A DNA stretch of 64,000 nt, from positions 2,232,001 through 2,296,000 of the forward strand of contig NZ_FSRK01000001.1 in assembly GCF_900141765.1 (NCBI RefSeq), given 5' to 3'. Position numbers and translations under genes: made by a program. Source of the DNA: Epilithonimonas zeae (GTDB taxonomy: Bacteria > Bacteroidota > Bacteroidia > Flavobacteriales > Weeksellaceae). The notes beneath the pieces were generated by a model. It was not told the DNA's origin. It ran no database searches and saw only the letters and a list, made by a program, of their open reading frames with translations. Below are positions 42,056-49,968 of this stretch, one piece after another (positions within the stretch are counted from its first letter, which is position 1; each line of letters starts with the position of its first letter).

Positions 42056-42496
42056 TTATTTCCTACAATTATCCTTTCTTCTCGTATCGATAATGTATTG
42101 AATTTTCCATTCGTTATTCAACTTTACCAATTGAAAAGAATTGACGCCACAATGCGAGAAGTTACCTTTGTAATAAAACTCATAGGGCGTCCAAACCGAA
42201 GCCAGATTTCCATCAATCAAGATATTTGAAAATATGATTCTCTCATCCAGACTTTGCTTTTCAGCTTTAGAAATACTTAATACAAAATCATTAATATTTT
42301 CATTTTTAACTTCTCCAGCCTTAGTTATCGTTTGCAAAACAGCATTTTTAGAAAACGATTTTCTAATCAATACAGAATCAGAAGTTTTCATTCCATTAAA
42401 TAATTGATTAACCGTTGACTTAACCAAATCCTCTTCCGAAGTCTGAGAAAACCCAAAAATTGGAAGAATACTCAATAACAAAAATCTGATTTTCAT
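42056..42496 (-). CDS. Exported NTF2-like (lumazine-binding-like) protein
   Basis: A 146-residue protein with a signal peptide (about 1-17, ending GFSQ). A single NTF2-like cone fold follows: VKSTVNQLFNGMKTSDSVLIRKSF, LASVWTPYEFYYKGNFSHCGVNSF and LVKLNNEWKIQYII (each quoted in part). These fit nuclear-transport-factor-2-like / Lumazine_bd_2 proteins, small exported proteins of unknown function. It has its own -7 box. Confidence 0.8.
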   Translation of the reverse strand: MKIRFLLLSILPIFGFSQTSEEDLVKSTVNQLFNGMKTSDSVLIRKSFSKNAVLQTITKAGEVKNENINDFVLSISKAEKQSLDERIIFSNILIDGNLASVWTPYEFYYKGNFSHCGVNSFQLVKLNNEWKIQYIIDTRRKDNCRK

Positions 42497-42512
42497 CTGT
42501 CAATATTTTCTA

Positions 42513-42520
42513 CAAAAGTA
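42513..42520 (-). promoter_or_regulatory. -7 box of the NTF2-like gene
   Basis: Minus-strand TACTTTTG matches TAnnTTTG, 16 bases before the ATG. Confidence 0.55.
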
Positions 42521-42664
42521 GAGTTTTTTTGTGGTTGTTGCTTTTTAAAATCAAGATAAAATTGAATCTTAAAGTGTTCATTTCCTACGAATTTGGTATA
42601 ACTTATAGGAATCAAAAACATTGAAATTTATGTGATTTAACAATAAAATTCGTCGCAAACGTTT

Positions 42665-42672
42665 TATATTTG
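42665..42672 (+). promoter_or_regulatory. -7 box 4 bases before the TauE-like ATG
   Basis: TATATTTG is separated from ATG 42677 by CGGG only, predicting a leaderless transcript. Confidence 0.65.
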
Positions 42673-42676
42673 CGGG

Positions 42677-43507
42677 ATGTCAGAAATCATAATTCTCTTT
42701 ATTGGAGCAATTGCTGCCGGATTGATGGGTTCTCTTACAGGTCTGGGTGGCGGTGTCATCATTATTCCTCTTCTTACGCTTGGTTTCGGTGTTCCGATGC
42801 ATTATGCAATTGGCGCTTCTCTCATCTCGGTCATTGGGACTTCTTCGGGTGCAGCAGTAGCTTTTGTGAAAGAAGGTTTTACCAATATGCGAATCGGAAT
42901 GTTCTTGGAAATTGCAACCACAACTGGAGCAGTTTCAGGAGCTTTGGTTTCAGGATTTCTGAATCCGAATACAATCGGGATTATTTTTGCGAGTATCTTA
43001 ATTCTTACCGTTCTTTTAAATCTTAAAGGAAAACCTGACCACCAGGAAGAATTAATTAAAGGAAGTTTGGCAGATAAACTCAAGCTTTACGGAACATTTC
43101 CAGATAAAGACGGCATCAAACGTTACGCTTCCAGAAATACAATTCCAGGATTTTTGATGATGGTTTTTGCAGGCGCAATGTCCGGACTTTTAGGAATCGG
43201 TTCTGGCGCTTTGAAGGTTTTGGCAATGGATAATATGATGAAATTACCTTTCAAAGTTTCCACTACGACAAGTAATTTTATGATTGGCGTGACCGCTGTT
43301 GCAGGTGCGTTGATTTATTTTCAAAGAGGGCAGATTATTCCTGTTATTGCCGCGCCGGTTTTGATAGGTGTGGTGGTTGGAAGTTTCATAGGTTCGAAAA
43401 CTTTGATGATTTCCAAAACAAAGAAATTGAAAGTATTTTTCGCAATCGTAATCACGATTCTTTCAATTTATATGATGTACAACGGTGTCAATAAAAATTT
43501 CCATTAA
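42677..43507 (+). CDS. Sulfite exporter TauE/SafE-family permease
   Basis: A 276-residue inner-membrane protein with about eight helices. Internal two-fold repeats are visible: GSLTGLGGGVIIIPLL in the first half and GAMSGLLGIGSGALKVL in the second. The family exports sulfite, sulfoacetate or other organic anions. The stop overlaps the start of a DUF1634 gene by one base, a common pairing. The substrate is unknown. The N-terminal Met lies 4 bases from the promoter box. Confidence 0.9.
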   Translation: MSEIIILFIGAIAAGLMGSLTGLGGGVIIIPLLTLGFGVPMHYAIGASLISVIGTSSGAAVAFVKEGFTNMRIGMFLEIATTTGAVSGALVSGFLNPNTIGIIFASILILTVLLNLKGKPDHQEELIKGSLADKLKLYGTFPDKDGIKRYASRNTIPGFLMMVFAGAMSGLLGIGSGALKVLAMDNMMKLPFKVSTTTSNFMIGVTAVAGALIYFQRGQIIPVIAAPVLIGVVVGSFIGSKTLMISKTKKLKVFFAIVITILSIYMMYNGVNKNFH

Positions 43508-43893
43508 TGAGAACAAAACCATTTACAGACGTTGATTTAAATCGTTCCGTGGGAAATCTCCTAAGATTGGGTGTTCTACTTTCCGTAGTCACTTCTTTGG
43601 TGGGATTTGTAAAGCTTTTTACGGAAGGTTTTGTAATGCCAAGAAAATACCGGCTTTTGGAAATGGGAGATTCCTCTGAAAAAGTCTGGGGTCAGTTTTG
43701 GAATTCGTTGATGAAAGGCGAAGGAATGGCTATCATTCAACTTGGGATTTTGTTTCTTATTTTAACGCCATTGGTTAGAATTATTTTTGCATTGATTGGT
43801 TATCTTAAAGAAAAAGACTATGTTTATGTTATAATTTCTCTAATTGTTTTGGCAATTATGACCGTGAGTTTTTTAACAGGATATGCCCATTAA
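43507..43893 (+). CDS. DUF1634 membrane protein
   Basis: A 128-residue protein with three predicted membrane helices (about 18-38, 75-95, 103-123). The DLNRSVGNLLRLGVLLS opening and the tail match DUF1634, found next to TauE/SafE permeases. It probably forms part of that transporter. Start and stop of the two genes overlap (TAATG). Its end overlaps the convergent glyoxalase-like gene by 4 bases. Confidence 0.88.
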   Translation: MRTKPFTDVDLNRSVGNLLRLGVLLSVVTSLVGFVKLFTEGFVMPRKYRLLEMGDSSEKVWGQFWNSLMKGEGMAIIQLGILFLILTPLVRIIFALIGYLKEKDYVYVIISLIVLAIMTVSFLTGYAH

Positions 43894-44267
43894 TTCTCAT
43901 AAAACTCTAAAGGTAAATTATCTGGGTCAGTTGTAAAAAAGAATTGTTTATCGGTAAATTCATCGATTCTGATTTCTTCACAATCCAAACCTTTTTCTAC
44001 TAATTCATTTCGTTTTTCTTCCACACTATCTACTGAAAAAGCCAAATGACGAAGGCCACAACTTTCTGGTCTTGAAGGTCGAGCTGGCGGATTTGGAAAA
44101 GAAAATAATTCAATCACATAATGTTCTCCGATTGCTAAATCCAGTTTGTAAGACTGTCTTTCTTCACGATAAACTTCACGAATAATATTAAGACCTAAAA
44201 CTTCTGTATAAAATTTTTTTGAAACTTCGTAATTGGAACAGATGATGGCGATGTGGTGGATTTGCAT
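43890..44267 (-). CDS. VOC-family protein (glyoxalase-like)
   Basis: A 125-residue single vicinal-oxygen-chelate domain of the GloA2/YaeR type. Metal-site residues are visible in IHHIAIICS (His), HYVIELFSFP (Glu), LRHLAFSVD (His) and LPLEFYEN (Glu at the C-terminus). It probably binds a divalent metal; the substrate is unknown. The PPARPSRPES loop is typical of this subgroup. Confidence 0.88.
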   Translation of the reverse strand: MQIHHIAIICSNYEVSKKFYTEVLGLNIIREVYREERQSYKLDLAIGEHYVIELFSFPNPPARPSRPESCGLRHLAFSVDSVEEKRNELVEKGLDCEEIRIDEFTDKQFFFTTDPDNLPLEFYEN

Positions 44268-44309
44268 AGTGTAATTGTAAAAAGTAGAATGTATTAAGTA
44301 TAAAGTATT

Positions 44310-45176
44310 TTATTTTGATTCCTCTTTCAATTTCTCCAAATAATCATTTTCCAATTCTTTCAGTTGTTTGAAGTAATTCTCCTTATCCATAAACAATTTT
44401 GGATTGTAAACATCTCCAGATCTACGTTTCTCGTGCAAATCGAACTGGCTTGCGTGCGAAGCGACCCAAACATCAAAATCCAATTTTTTCATCGCATCCA
44501 AAGTATAGGCATAATCTTTTTGCATATTTGGATAAGCTTGAACATCAGAGAATTTGTGGTCAATAATAATGGAAGGCATATTCGCAATTAAAACTTTATA
44601 AGTTCTGTCTTTATCTTTGGTTTCGAAGATAAAACTGCAGGAACCTTTTGTGTGTCCAGGATGATGAAGCAAAGTTAAAGTCGTATTTCCTAATTTGATT
44701 TTGTCATTATTTTTCAAAAGAAAATCTGGGTTCAATGGCTTGAAAGTCACTCCATACTTCCCTAATTCGTAGTCAGATTTTCCGCCGGATTTGAGTTCGG
44801 CTAATTCGGCTTCGTCAACATAAAGTTTGGCGCCAGTTTCTTTTTTGATATCAGCCATTGCGCCCATGTGGTCAAAATGCGCTTGAGTCAAAGTTAGAAT
44901 TTTAATATTTTTATATTTGAATCCTAATTTCTCAATATTCGCTTTGATTTGAGGATCAGAATCTGCCAGACCAGTATTGATAAGGATATTTCCCTTATTT
45001 GTAACAATGAGATATGAGGCCAAATCGTAAGTCCCGACATAATACAAATTCCCGACAATTCTGAACGGCTCATAAGGTTGAGACCATTTTTCAGGATTAT
45101 TTTTTGGTTCTGTTACGGTTTGTGCATTTCCGAAAAAGGAAATGATTAATAGGAATAATATTGTGAGTCTTTTCAT
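44310..45176 (-). CDS. Subclass B3 metallo-beta-lactamase, GOB type
   Basis: A 288-residue periplasmic enzyme with a signal peptide (about 1-18). The zinc-site motif is QAHFDH (98-103), where Gln replaces the first His of HxHxDH. This substitution marks GOB enzymes of Elizabethkingia. His175 (HHPGHTKGS) and His241 (VASHASQFDLH) complete the site. The segments YEPFRI, GNLYYVGTYDLASYLIV, LLHHPGHTKGSCSFIFET and WVASHASQFDLHEKR are as I recall for GOB. It should hydrolyse beta-lactams including carbapenems; activity is inferred from family. Confidence 0.92.
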   Translation of the reverse strand: MKRLTILFLLIISFFGNAQTVTEPKNNPEKWSQPYEPFRIVGNLYYVGTYDLASYLIVTNKGNILINTGLADSDPQIKANIEKLGFKYKNIKILTLTQAHFDHMGAMADIKKETGAKLYVDEAELAELKSGGKSDYELGKYGVTFKPLNPDFLLKNNDKIKLGNTTLTLLHHPGHTKGSCSFIFETKDKDRTYKVLIANMPSIIIDHKFSDVQAYPNMQKDYAYTLDAMKKLDFDVWVASHASQFDLHEKRRSGDVYNPKLFMDKENYFKQLKELENDYLEKLKEESK

Positions 45177-45195
45177 AAATAAGAATAGTTATTAT

Positions 45196-45260
45196 CCACA
45201 TTTTTGTCATTCCGGAGGAATCTCAGCGGTCTAGATTCCTCCGGAATGACAAAAATGTGG
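45196..45260. repeat. Perfect 28-bp inverted repeat (hairpin element, copy 1)
   Basis: Arms 45196-45223 and 45233-45260 are exact 28-base complements around a 9-base loop. The arm starts CCACATTTTTGTCATTCCGG and ends AGGAATCT. The right arm is identical to that of copy 2 at 45666-45693. It lies 16 bases past the 3' end of the GIY-YIG gene. Confidence 0.9.
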
Positions 45261-45276
45261 TTAATTAAAATTGTTG

Positions 45277-45585
45277 TTAAAACAAATGATTTAAAAATTC
45301 CAAATTAGGATTCTGAATTCTTATAAATTCTAATTTTTTATTTCTTGATAAATCCTTTATTTCTTTTTCTCGTTCAATAGCGTGTTGAATCCAACCAAAC
45401 TTTTCATAATAAACTAAAAACTCAACATTATATTTTGCTGTAAAGCTATTTGAATTTGTTTTAGTTTTATGTTGATGCAATCTAATATGAAGATTGTTTG
45501 TAACCCCCGTGTAAAGAACTGTTCTTCTTTTATTGGTTAAAATATAAACATAAAACGTGTAAGCTCCTTCTGGAAATTCAATCAT
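45277..45585 (-). CDS. Stand-alone GIY-YIG nuclease-domain protein
   Basis: A 102-residue single-domain protein of the URI/UvrC-type GIY-YIG superfamily. The GIY equivalent is FYVYILTN (11-18) and the YIG equivalent LYTGVTNNL (24-32). Arg35 lies in HIRLHQHK, and the metal-binding Glu is probably Glu71 or Glu73 in AIEREKEIKD. There is no DNA-binding domain. The gene is closely flanked on both sides by copies of the same hairpin repeat, which suggests a link between the nuclease and the repeat. Its cellular role is unknown. Confidence 0.85.
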   Translation of the reverse strand: MIEFPEGAYTFYVYILTNKRRTVLYTGVTNNLHIRLHQHKTKTNSNSFTAKYNVEFLVYYEKFGWIQHAIEREKEIKDLSRNKKLEFIRIQNPNLEFLNHLF

Positions 45586-45622
45586 TTGTTTGTGTTTTTA
45601 TCATAAAATATTTCCAGATTAT

Positions 45623-45693
45623 TGTTATTCCGAAGGAATCTAAACTGTTATATTTTTCTATATTGAGATTCCTCCGGAATGACAAAAATGTGG
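45623..45693. repeat. Hairpin element, copy 2 (imperfect)
   Basis: Left arm 45623-45641 (TGTTATTCCGAAGGAATCT) pairs with a right arm at 45666-45693 whose 28 bases are identical to copy 1. The left arm has two substitutions and lacks the outer CCACATTTT part; the loop is 24 bases. It lies 38 bases before the start of the GIY-YIG gene. Confidence 0.85.
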
Positions 45694-45749
45694 GTTAACT
45701 TTTGCATTATAATTTCACTTCCGACCTCCAGCTTCCATCTTCCGGCTTT

Positions 45750-46805
45750 TTAAAATCTCATCACATCTTTCACTACTCCACCTTTTTGCGTCAATGGAAT
45801 CAGTTCTGTTTTGATGAAATCTGTGATTCTGTCGTTGTCAATATCATTTGGAAAAAGCAAATGAACATTAGCTCCAGCGTCTAAAGTGAAAAACAAAGAC
45901 AAGCCCGTAATTCTTCTAAAATCCCAAATCTTATTAATGACCTGCAAAGTTCCAGTCTGCATCAGGATAAAAGCAGGTTCGCTCATCATCATCATTGCGT
46001 GAAGTGTCAATGCTTCGTGTTCAGCCAATTTGATGAAACCTTCCATATCACCTGATGAAAGAATCGTTTTCAGTTTGGTAAAATTCTCGTGTGCTTCTTG
46101 GAAACGTCTTTCTGCATAAGGATTGGTGTTCATCAAGCCGTGACCAACCGTTGAAGAAACCGATTTCTGACCTTCGTGAATCAGCAAAACCCAATCGTTG
46201 AAGTTTTTGAAAATCGGATGGATTTCCTCATCCGGATATTGAACAGCGAATAAATCCGAACTTCCTTCCACTTCTTCAGTTTTCCCCCAAACCACCAAAC
46301 CTTCATAAAGACTTCTGCAAGCACTTCCGCTTCCTAATCTTGCCAAAAAGCTTGCTTTTTTTGTTTTAAAATCGGAGTCTGAATTTCCTGAGAAAATATT
46401 ATCTAGGTTCATCAAACATTTAGCAATCGCTCCGAAACCTGAAGCTGAACTTGCAATTCCTGAACTGTGCGGAAACGTATTTTCAGTTTTGATGATGTAT
46501 TTTCCTTTTAGAATCCAAGGTAGATATTGCTCGATATTTTTGAAATATTTTTCGATTTTCTCAGCGAATTTTTTTTCTTCATTTCCTGATAAAAAAGTCT
46601 TCACCGAAAAATCTTCTCCGGCAAAAAACTCCATTGTTGTATTGGTTCTGCAATGGTTCAAAGTATAGCTGACACTTGGATTGGCAGGAATCTGATTTTC
46701 GTACTTCCCCCAATATTTGATGAGTGCAATATTAGAGGGACAGCTTGAGGAGACGAGTTGATTGGATATCTGAAATTGGGAATTTCCCAAAAATTCTTGA
46801 GTCAT
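45750..46805 (-). CDS. mvaD: Diphosphomevalonate decarboxylase
   Basis: A 351-residue GHMP-family enzyme making isopentenyl diphosphate from mevalonate diphosphate. SCPSNIALIKYWGK, PANPSVSYTL, the ATP loop FPHSSGIASSASGFGA, ARLGSGSACRSLYEG and FTLDAGANVHLL are characteristic. ATG 46805 is chosen: a -7 box (46827-46834) lies between it and an upstream in-frame start that would add 24 unconserved residues. It supports the mevalonate route used by Flavobacteriia. Confidence 0.93.
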   Translation of the reverse strand: MTQEFLGNSQFQISNQLVSSSCPSNIALIKYWGKYENQIPANPSVSYTLNHCRTNTTMEFFAGEDFSVKTFLSGNEEKKFAEKIEKYFKNIEQYLPWILKGKYIIKTENTFPHSSGIASSASGFGAIAKCLMNLDNIFSGNSDSDFKTKKASFLARLGSGSACRSLYEGLVVWGKTEEVEGSSDLFAVQYPDEEIHPIFKNFNDWVLLIHEGQKSVSSTVGHGLMNTNPYAERRFQEAHENFTKLKTILSSGDMEGFIKLAEHEALTLHAMMMMSEPAFILMQTGTLQVINKIWDFRRITGLSLFFTLDAGANVHLLFPNDIDNDRITDFIKTELIPLTQKGGVVKDVMRF

Positions 46806-46826
46806 AGGTTTGGCTTTTGGCTTTGG

Positions 46827-46834
46827 CAAATTTA
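46827..46834 (-). promoter_or_regulatory. -7 box of mvaD
   Basis: Minus-strand TAAATTTG matches TAnnTTTG, 21 bases before the chosen ATG. Confidence 0.6.
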
Positions 46835-46863
46835 AAATAAAATAGTTGTTTATGGGAATTTTG

Positions 46864-46932
46864 AACGCAAAGTCCACAAAGATTTTTTGAACTTATTGCA
46901 AACATTTTTAAGGCTCGCAAAGACGCTGACGC
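46864..46932. repeat. Partial copy of the CACAAAGTCC-type repeat
   Basis: CGCAAAGTCCACAAAGATTT and, further on, AAGGCTCGCAAAGACGC resemble the element at 140-270 but the inverted partner is missing. It fills part of the gap 46835-47160; the rest is the element at 47048-47110 and A/T-rich sequence. Confidence 0.5.
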
Positions 46933-47047
46933 TCATCAAAGAATTAATATCATATTTTGAACTTCATATTCTGTAACATTTTTGTCTTTTTTAAACTAAT
47001 TTTGTGAGGCTTTAAAAATCGTTGAAAAGAAAGACAAAACCTCAACA

Positions 47048-47110
47048 TAGCCCCGATGGTAGCGACATCCTTTTTTGCAAAAAAAGATATAGCGGACAGC
47101 GGGTCGGAAT
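47048..47110 (+). repeat. Flavobacterial AGCCCCGAT...AGCGGACAGCGGG hairpin element
   Basis: TAGCCCCGATGGTAGCGACA, then CCTTTTTTGCAAAAAAAGA, then TATAGCGGACAGCGGG. The centre folds as a T-run/A-run hairpin and the ends carry complementary CCCCG/CGGG and AGCG words. I recognise it as an element that recurs in intergenic regions of Flavobacteriia. Here it precedes the ABC transporter genes by 50 bases. Confidence 0.7.
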
Positions 47111-47160
47111 ATTGAATCGAAGGACAAATCTTGTTGCTTCTAAAAATAAAAAACATCTGT

Positions 47161-48066
47161 ATGCTGAAAGCAGAAAATATCAAAAAAACATACAACGCCG
47201 GAAAGAAAATCGCACTTCAGGACTTTTCTATTGAAGTTCCTACTGCAAGTGTTTACGGGCTTTTGGGACCGAACGGCGCCGGAAAAACGTCATTTATCCG
47301 TATCATCAACCAAATTACGCAGGCAGATGAAGGTAAGGTTTGGATTGACGGCCAGGAACTGAATCCGGAACACATCCGAAACATTGGTTATATGCCGGAG
47401 GAACGCGGACTTTATAAGAATATGACGGTGGGCGACCAGCTTCTGTATTTTGGTGAGTTGAAAGGAATGTCCCGTCAGGAAGCACTTTCGCAGGCGAAAT
47501 TCTGGTTTGAACAACTGAACATCGACCAATGGTGGAAGAAAAAACTGAGTGAACTTTCAAAAGGAATGGCGCAGAAAATCCAGTTTGTAGTGACGGTTTT
47601 GCACCGCCCGAAATTGTTGATTCTGGATGAGCCTTTTTCCGGTTTTGACCCTGTGAATGCGAATCTCATCAAAGACCAAATCATCCGGTTGAAAAATGAG
47701 GGAACGACAATCATCTTATCAACGCACCGAATGGAAAGTGTGGAGGAAATGTGTGATTTTGTAGCGTTGATTAATAACTCTAAGAAAGTTCTGGACGGGA
47801 AAGTTTTTGATGTCCGTGAACAGTTTAAACAGAATGTTTTTTCGGTGGTTTTGTCGGATGTGAACTCTGAAAACCTTGAGGAATTAACAAGAAAATATCA
47901 AATCGAAAACATTGGAACTGCGAACGGTTTGTTCAATTTTGAATTGAAAAATACAGAGAATCAAAATATTCTTTTGCAAGACCTTTTGAAAACTGGAACA
48001 ATACGAACTTTCAATGAGAAGATTCCTAGTATGAACGAGGTTTTCATTAATGCGGTGCAATCATAA
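47161..48066 (+). CDS. ABC transporter ATP-binding protein (NatA-like)
   Basis: A 301-residue ATPase with Walker A GPNGAGKTS (about 37-45), the signature LSKGMAQKIQF, Walker B KLLILDEPF and the His switch STHRMES. A C-terminal extension of about 85 residues (DUF4162-like) is present. ATG 47161 gives the normal MLKAENIKKTY start; an upstream TTG would add 10 residues. It pairs with the permease 45 bases downstream to form an exporter of the NatAB class. The substrate is unknown. Confidence 0.9.
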   Translation: MLKAENIKKTYNAGKKIALQDFSIEVPTASVYGLLGPNGAGKTSFIRIINQITQADEGKVWIDGQELNPEHIRNIGYMPEERGLYKNMTVGDQLLYFGELKGMSRQEALSQAKFWFEQLNIDQWWKKKLSELSKGMAQKIQFVVTVLHRPKLLILDEPFSGFDPVNANLIKDQIIRLKNEGTTIILSTHRMESVEEMCDFVALINNSKKVLDGKVFDVREQFKQNVFSVVLSDVNSENLEELTRKYQIENIGTANGLFNFELKNTENQNILLQDLLKTGTIRTFNEKIPSMNEVFINAVQS

Positions 48067-48111
48067 TTGATAAATGATTCTACTTAATACATTTTACTTT
48101 TTTTACAATAA

Positions 48112-49422
48112 ATGAAAAATATATATTTAATTACCAAAAGAGAATTTCTGACGCAGGTAAAGAAAAAATCTTTTATTATTTTAACGCTTTTGGCGCCGCT
48201 GATGATTGTTGGATTTGGTGCTTTGATTGGGTTTATGTTCAAAGCTAATGAAGCGGAATACAAATTCGAAGTGGTTGATAAAAGCGGAATTTTTGCTGGT
48301 CAATTGAAATCGACAAAAGACATTACTTACACTTTTGTTCCGACCAACACCGAAAATACTTTGGTTAAAAATCTAAAAGAACTGAAAGGTTCAGACGGAA
48401 TTCTTATCATTCCGGAACTGATAGACAAGAATTTTGATGCTTTGGAAAGTGGAACAAAATTATTAACCAACAAAAAAATTGGTGTTGATACCAAAGTTGC
48501 TGTTTCTTCTGACCTAAGCAATATTCTGAAGAAAGAGAAAATCAAAATGTTGGGAATCTCAGAAGACAGAATCGTCAATCTTGATAAAAATTTTAAAATC
48601 ATTTCTCAAAATGTAACGGAAAGCGACCGACCAGAAAGTGACCTCGCTTTCGGAATCAGAACGGCGTTGAGTTTTGGATTGATGTACGTGGTTTTTATGT
48701 TCATCATTATTTACGGTGTCAGAGTAATGAGAAGCGTGCTCGAGGAGAAAAACAACCGTGTTGTGGAAATCATCATCTCATCTGTGAAACCATTTGAGCT
48801 AATGATGGGGAAAATCTTAGGTGTGACTTTGGTGGCTTTGACCCAGTTTATCGTTTGGATTGCGATGTCTGTGACTGCTGCTCTTTTCTTAAATACTGGA
48901 TTCTCTGCAATGCAAAAAAATATGCCCGCGGAACAAGGTGAAATGATGAAAAATTTTGATTTTCAACAAATCGCTACTGAAGTTTCCCACGTTCTTTTGG
49001 ATATGAATTATATCGGAATCATCAGCGTTTTTGTATTTTTCTTTTTGTTTGGATACATCTTTTATAGCTCGATGTATGCAGCGATTGGAAGTGCAGTTGA
49101 CAATGAAACAGAAACTCAGCAGTTCACAATGTTTGCCATTATTCCTTTGATGATAGGACTTTACGGAAGTTTCACGATTATGAATAATCCAGATGGACCG
49201 ATGGCGTTTTGGTTGTCCATTATTCCGTTTACGTCGCCTGTTGCGATGATCGCCAGGATTCCGTTTGGTGTGCCGCTTTGGGAGATTCTGTTATCGATTT
49301 TTCTATTGATCGCTTCTACTCTATTGATGGTTTATATTGCCGCGAAAATCTACAGAGTGGGAATTTTGATGTACGGAAATAAGGCAACTTTGAAGGAGAT
49401 CTGGAAGTGGATCAGGAGTTGA
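48112..49422 (+). CDS. ABC transporter permease (NatB-like, ABC-2 type)
   Basis: A 436-residue permease: first helix at about 22-42, a large periplasmic loop (about 45-180), then five or six helices (about 182-425). The VMRSVLEEKNNRVVEIIISSVKP cytoplasmic motif (seen as EEKNNRVVEIIISSVKP) is typical of NatB/YhaP permeases. It works with the ATPase upstream. It may export sodium, drugs or a peptide; specificity is not readable. Confidence 0.9.
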   Translation: MKNIYLITKREFLTQVKKKSFIILTLLAPLMIVGFGALIGFMFKANEAEYKFEVVDKSGIFAGQLKSTKDITYTFVPTNTENTLVKNLKELKGSDGILIIPELIDKNFDALESGTKLLTNKKIGVDTKVAVSSDLSNILKKEKIKMLGISEDRIVNLDKNFKIISQNVTESDRPESDLAFGIRTALSFGLMYVVFMFIIIYGVRVMRSVLEEKNNRVVEIIISSVKPFELMMGKILGVTLVALTQFIVWIAMSVTAALFLNTGFSAMQKNMPAEQGEMMKNFDFQQIATEVSHVLLDMNYIGIISVFVFFFLFGYIFYSSMYAAIGSAVDNETETQQFTMFAIIPLMIGLYGSFTIMNNPDGPMAFWLSIIPFTSPVAMIARIPFGVPLWEILLSIFLLIASTLLMVYIAAKIYRVGILMYGNKATLKEIWKWIRS

Positions 49423-49468
49423 TTTTCTTTATTGAAAATTTTCATTTTATTTGTGGAAAATTAATAAT

Positions 49469-49933
49469 GTGAAAAAACTTACTTTATTAGCTCTTATTTT
49501 GTTATTCATTATTTCTTGTCGAAAAGATGATGATGAAAAATCAGAATCGATAATTACTGGAACTTGGAAACTTATTGATTATCGTTCTGTTTCCGGAAAA
49601 GATGGCTCAGTTATTTATTCAAATACAATTCCTGAAAATGATTGTAAAAGAAAATCAAACTACAATTATAAAAATAATGGGAAATACATTGGAGAATATT
49701 TTCGGGATCCGAATACTGGAGAATGTGGTAATAAAGCTTTTTTAGAAGAGATGGATTACGTTTATAATGAATCTTCTAAAACTATTTCTTACAAGATTGA
49801 CGGAATTACTCAAGATATTCTAAATGTGAATTCCCTAACTAAAACTGAAATGCAAATTTTAATGAATGATCAAATGGATCAAGATGGAGATGGAACTCCT
49901 GATAGAATTTTCAGCATTTACATTAAACAATAA
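49469..49933 (+). CDS. Lipocalin-like lipoprotein
   Basis: A 154-residue protein with a lipoprotein signal (MKKLTLLALILLFIISC, Cys17), an acidic linker RKDDDEKSES, then IITGTWKLIDYRSV, the lipocalin-like opening. A later DQDGDGTPDRIF resembles a calcium-binding loop. GTG 49469 is proposed as the start because it begins the signal peptide and no ATG fits. Ligand unknown. A bidirectional terminator follows. Confidence 0.75.
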   Translation: MKKLTLLALILLFIISCRKDDDEKSESIITGTWKLIDYRSVSGKDGSVIYSNTIPENDCKRKSNYNYKNNGKYIGEYFRDPNTGECGNKAFLEEMDYVYNESSKTISYKIDGITQDILNVNSLTKTEMQILMNDQMDQDGDGTPDRIFSIYIKQ

Positions 49934-49937
49934 AAAC

Positions 49938-49968
49938 AAAAAACCTCAGAAAATTCTGAGGTTTTTAT
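49938..49968. terminator. Bidirectional terminator
   Basis: AAAACCTCAGA (49940-49950) pairs with TCTGAGGTTTT (49955-49965) over a 4-base loop between convergent genes. Confidence 0.88.

Noticed and set aside
45750-46877. Longer mvaD reading frame from 46877
   Set aside because: The extra 24 residues are not family-like and contain the -7 promoter box at 46827-46834.
47131-47160. Longer ABC ATPase start
   Set aside because: Ten residues before MLKAENIKKTY are not family-like; ATG 47161 gives the normal start.
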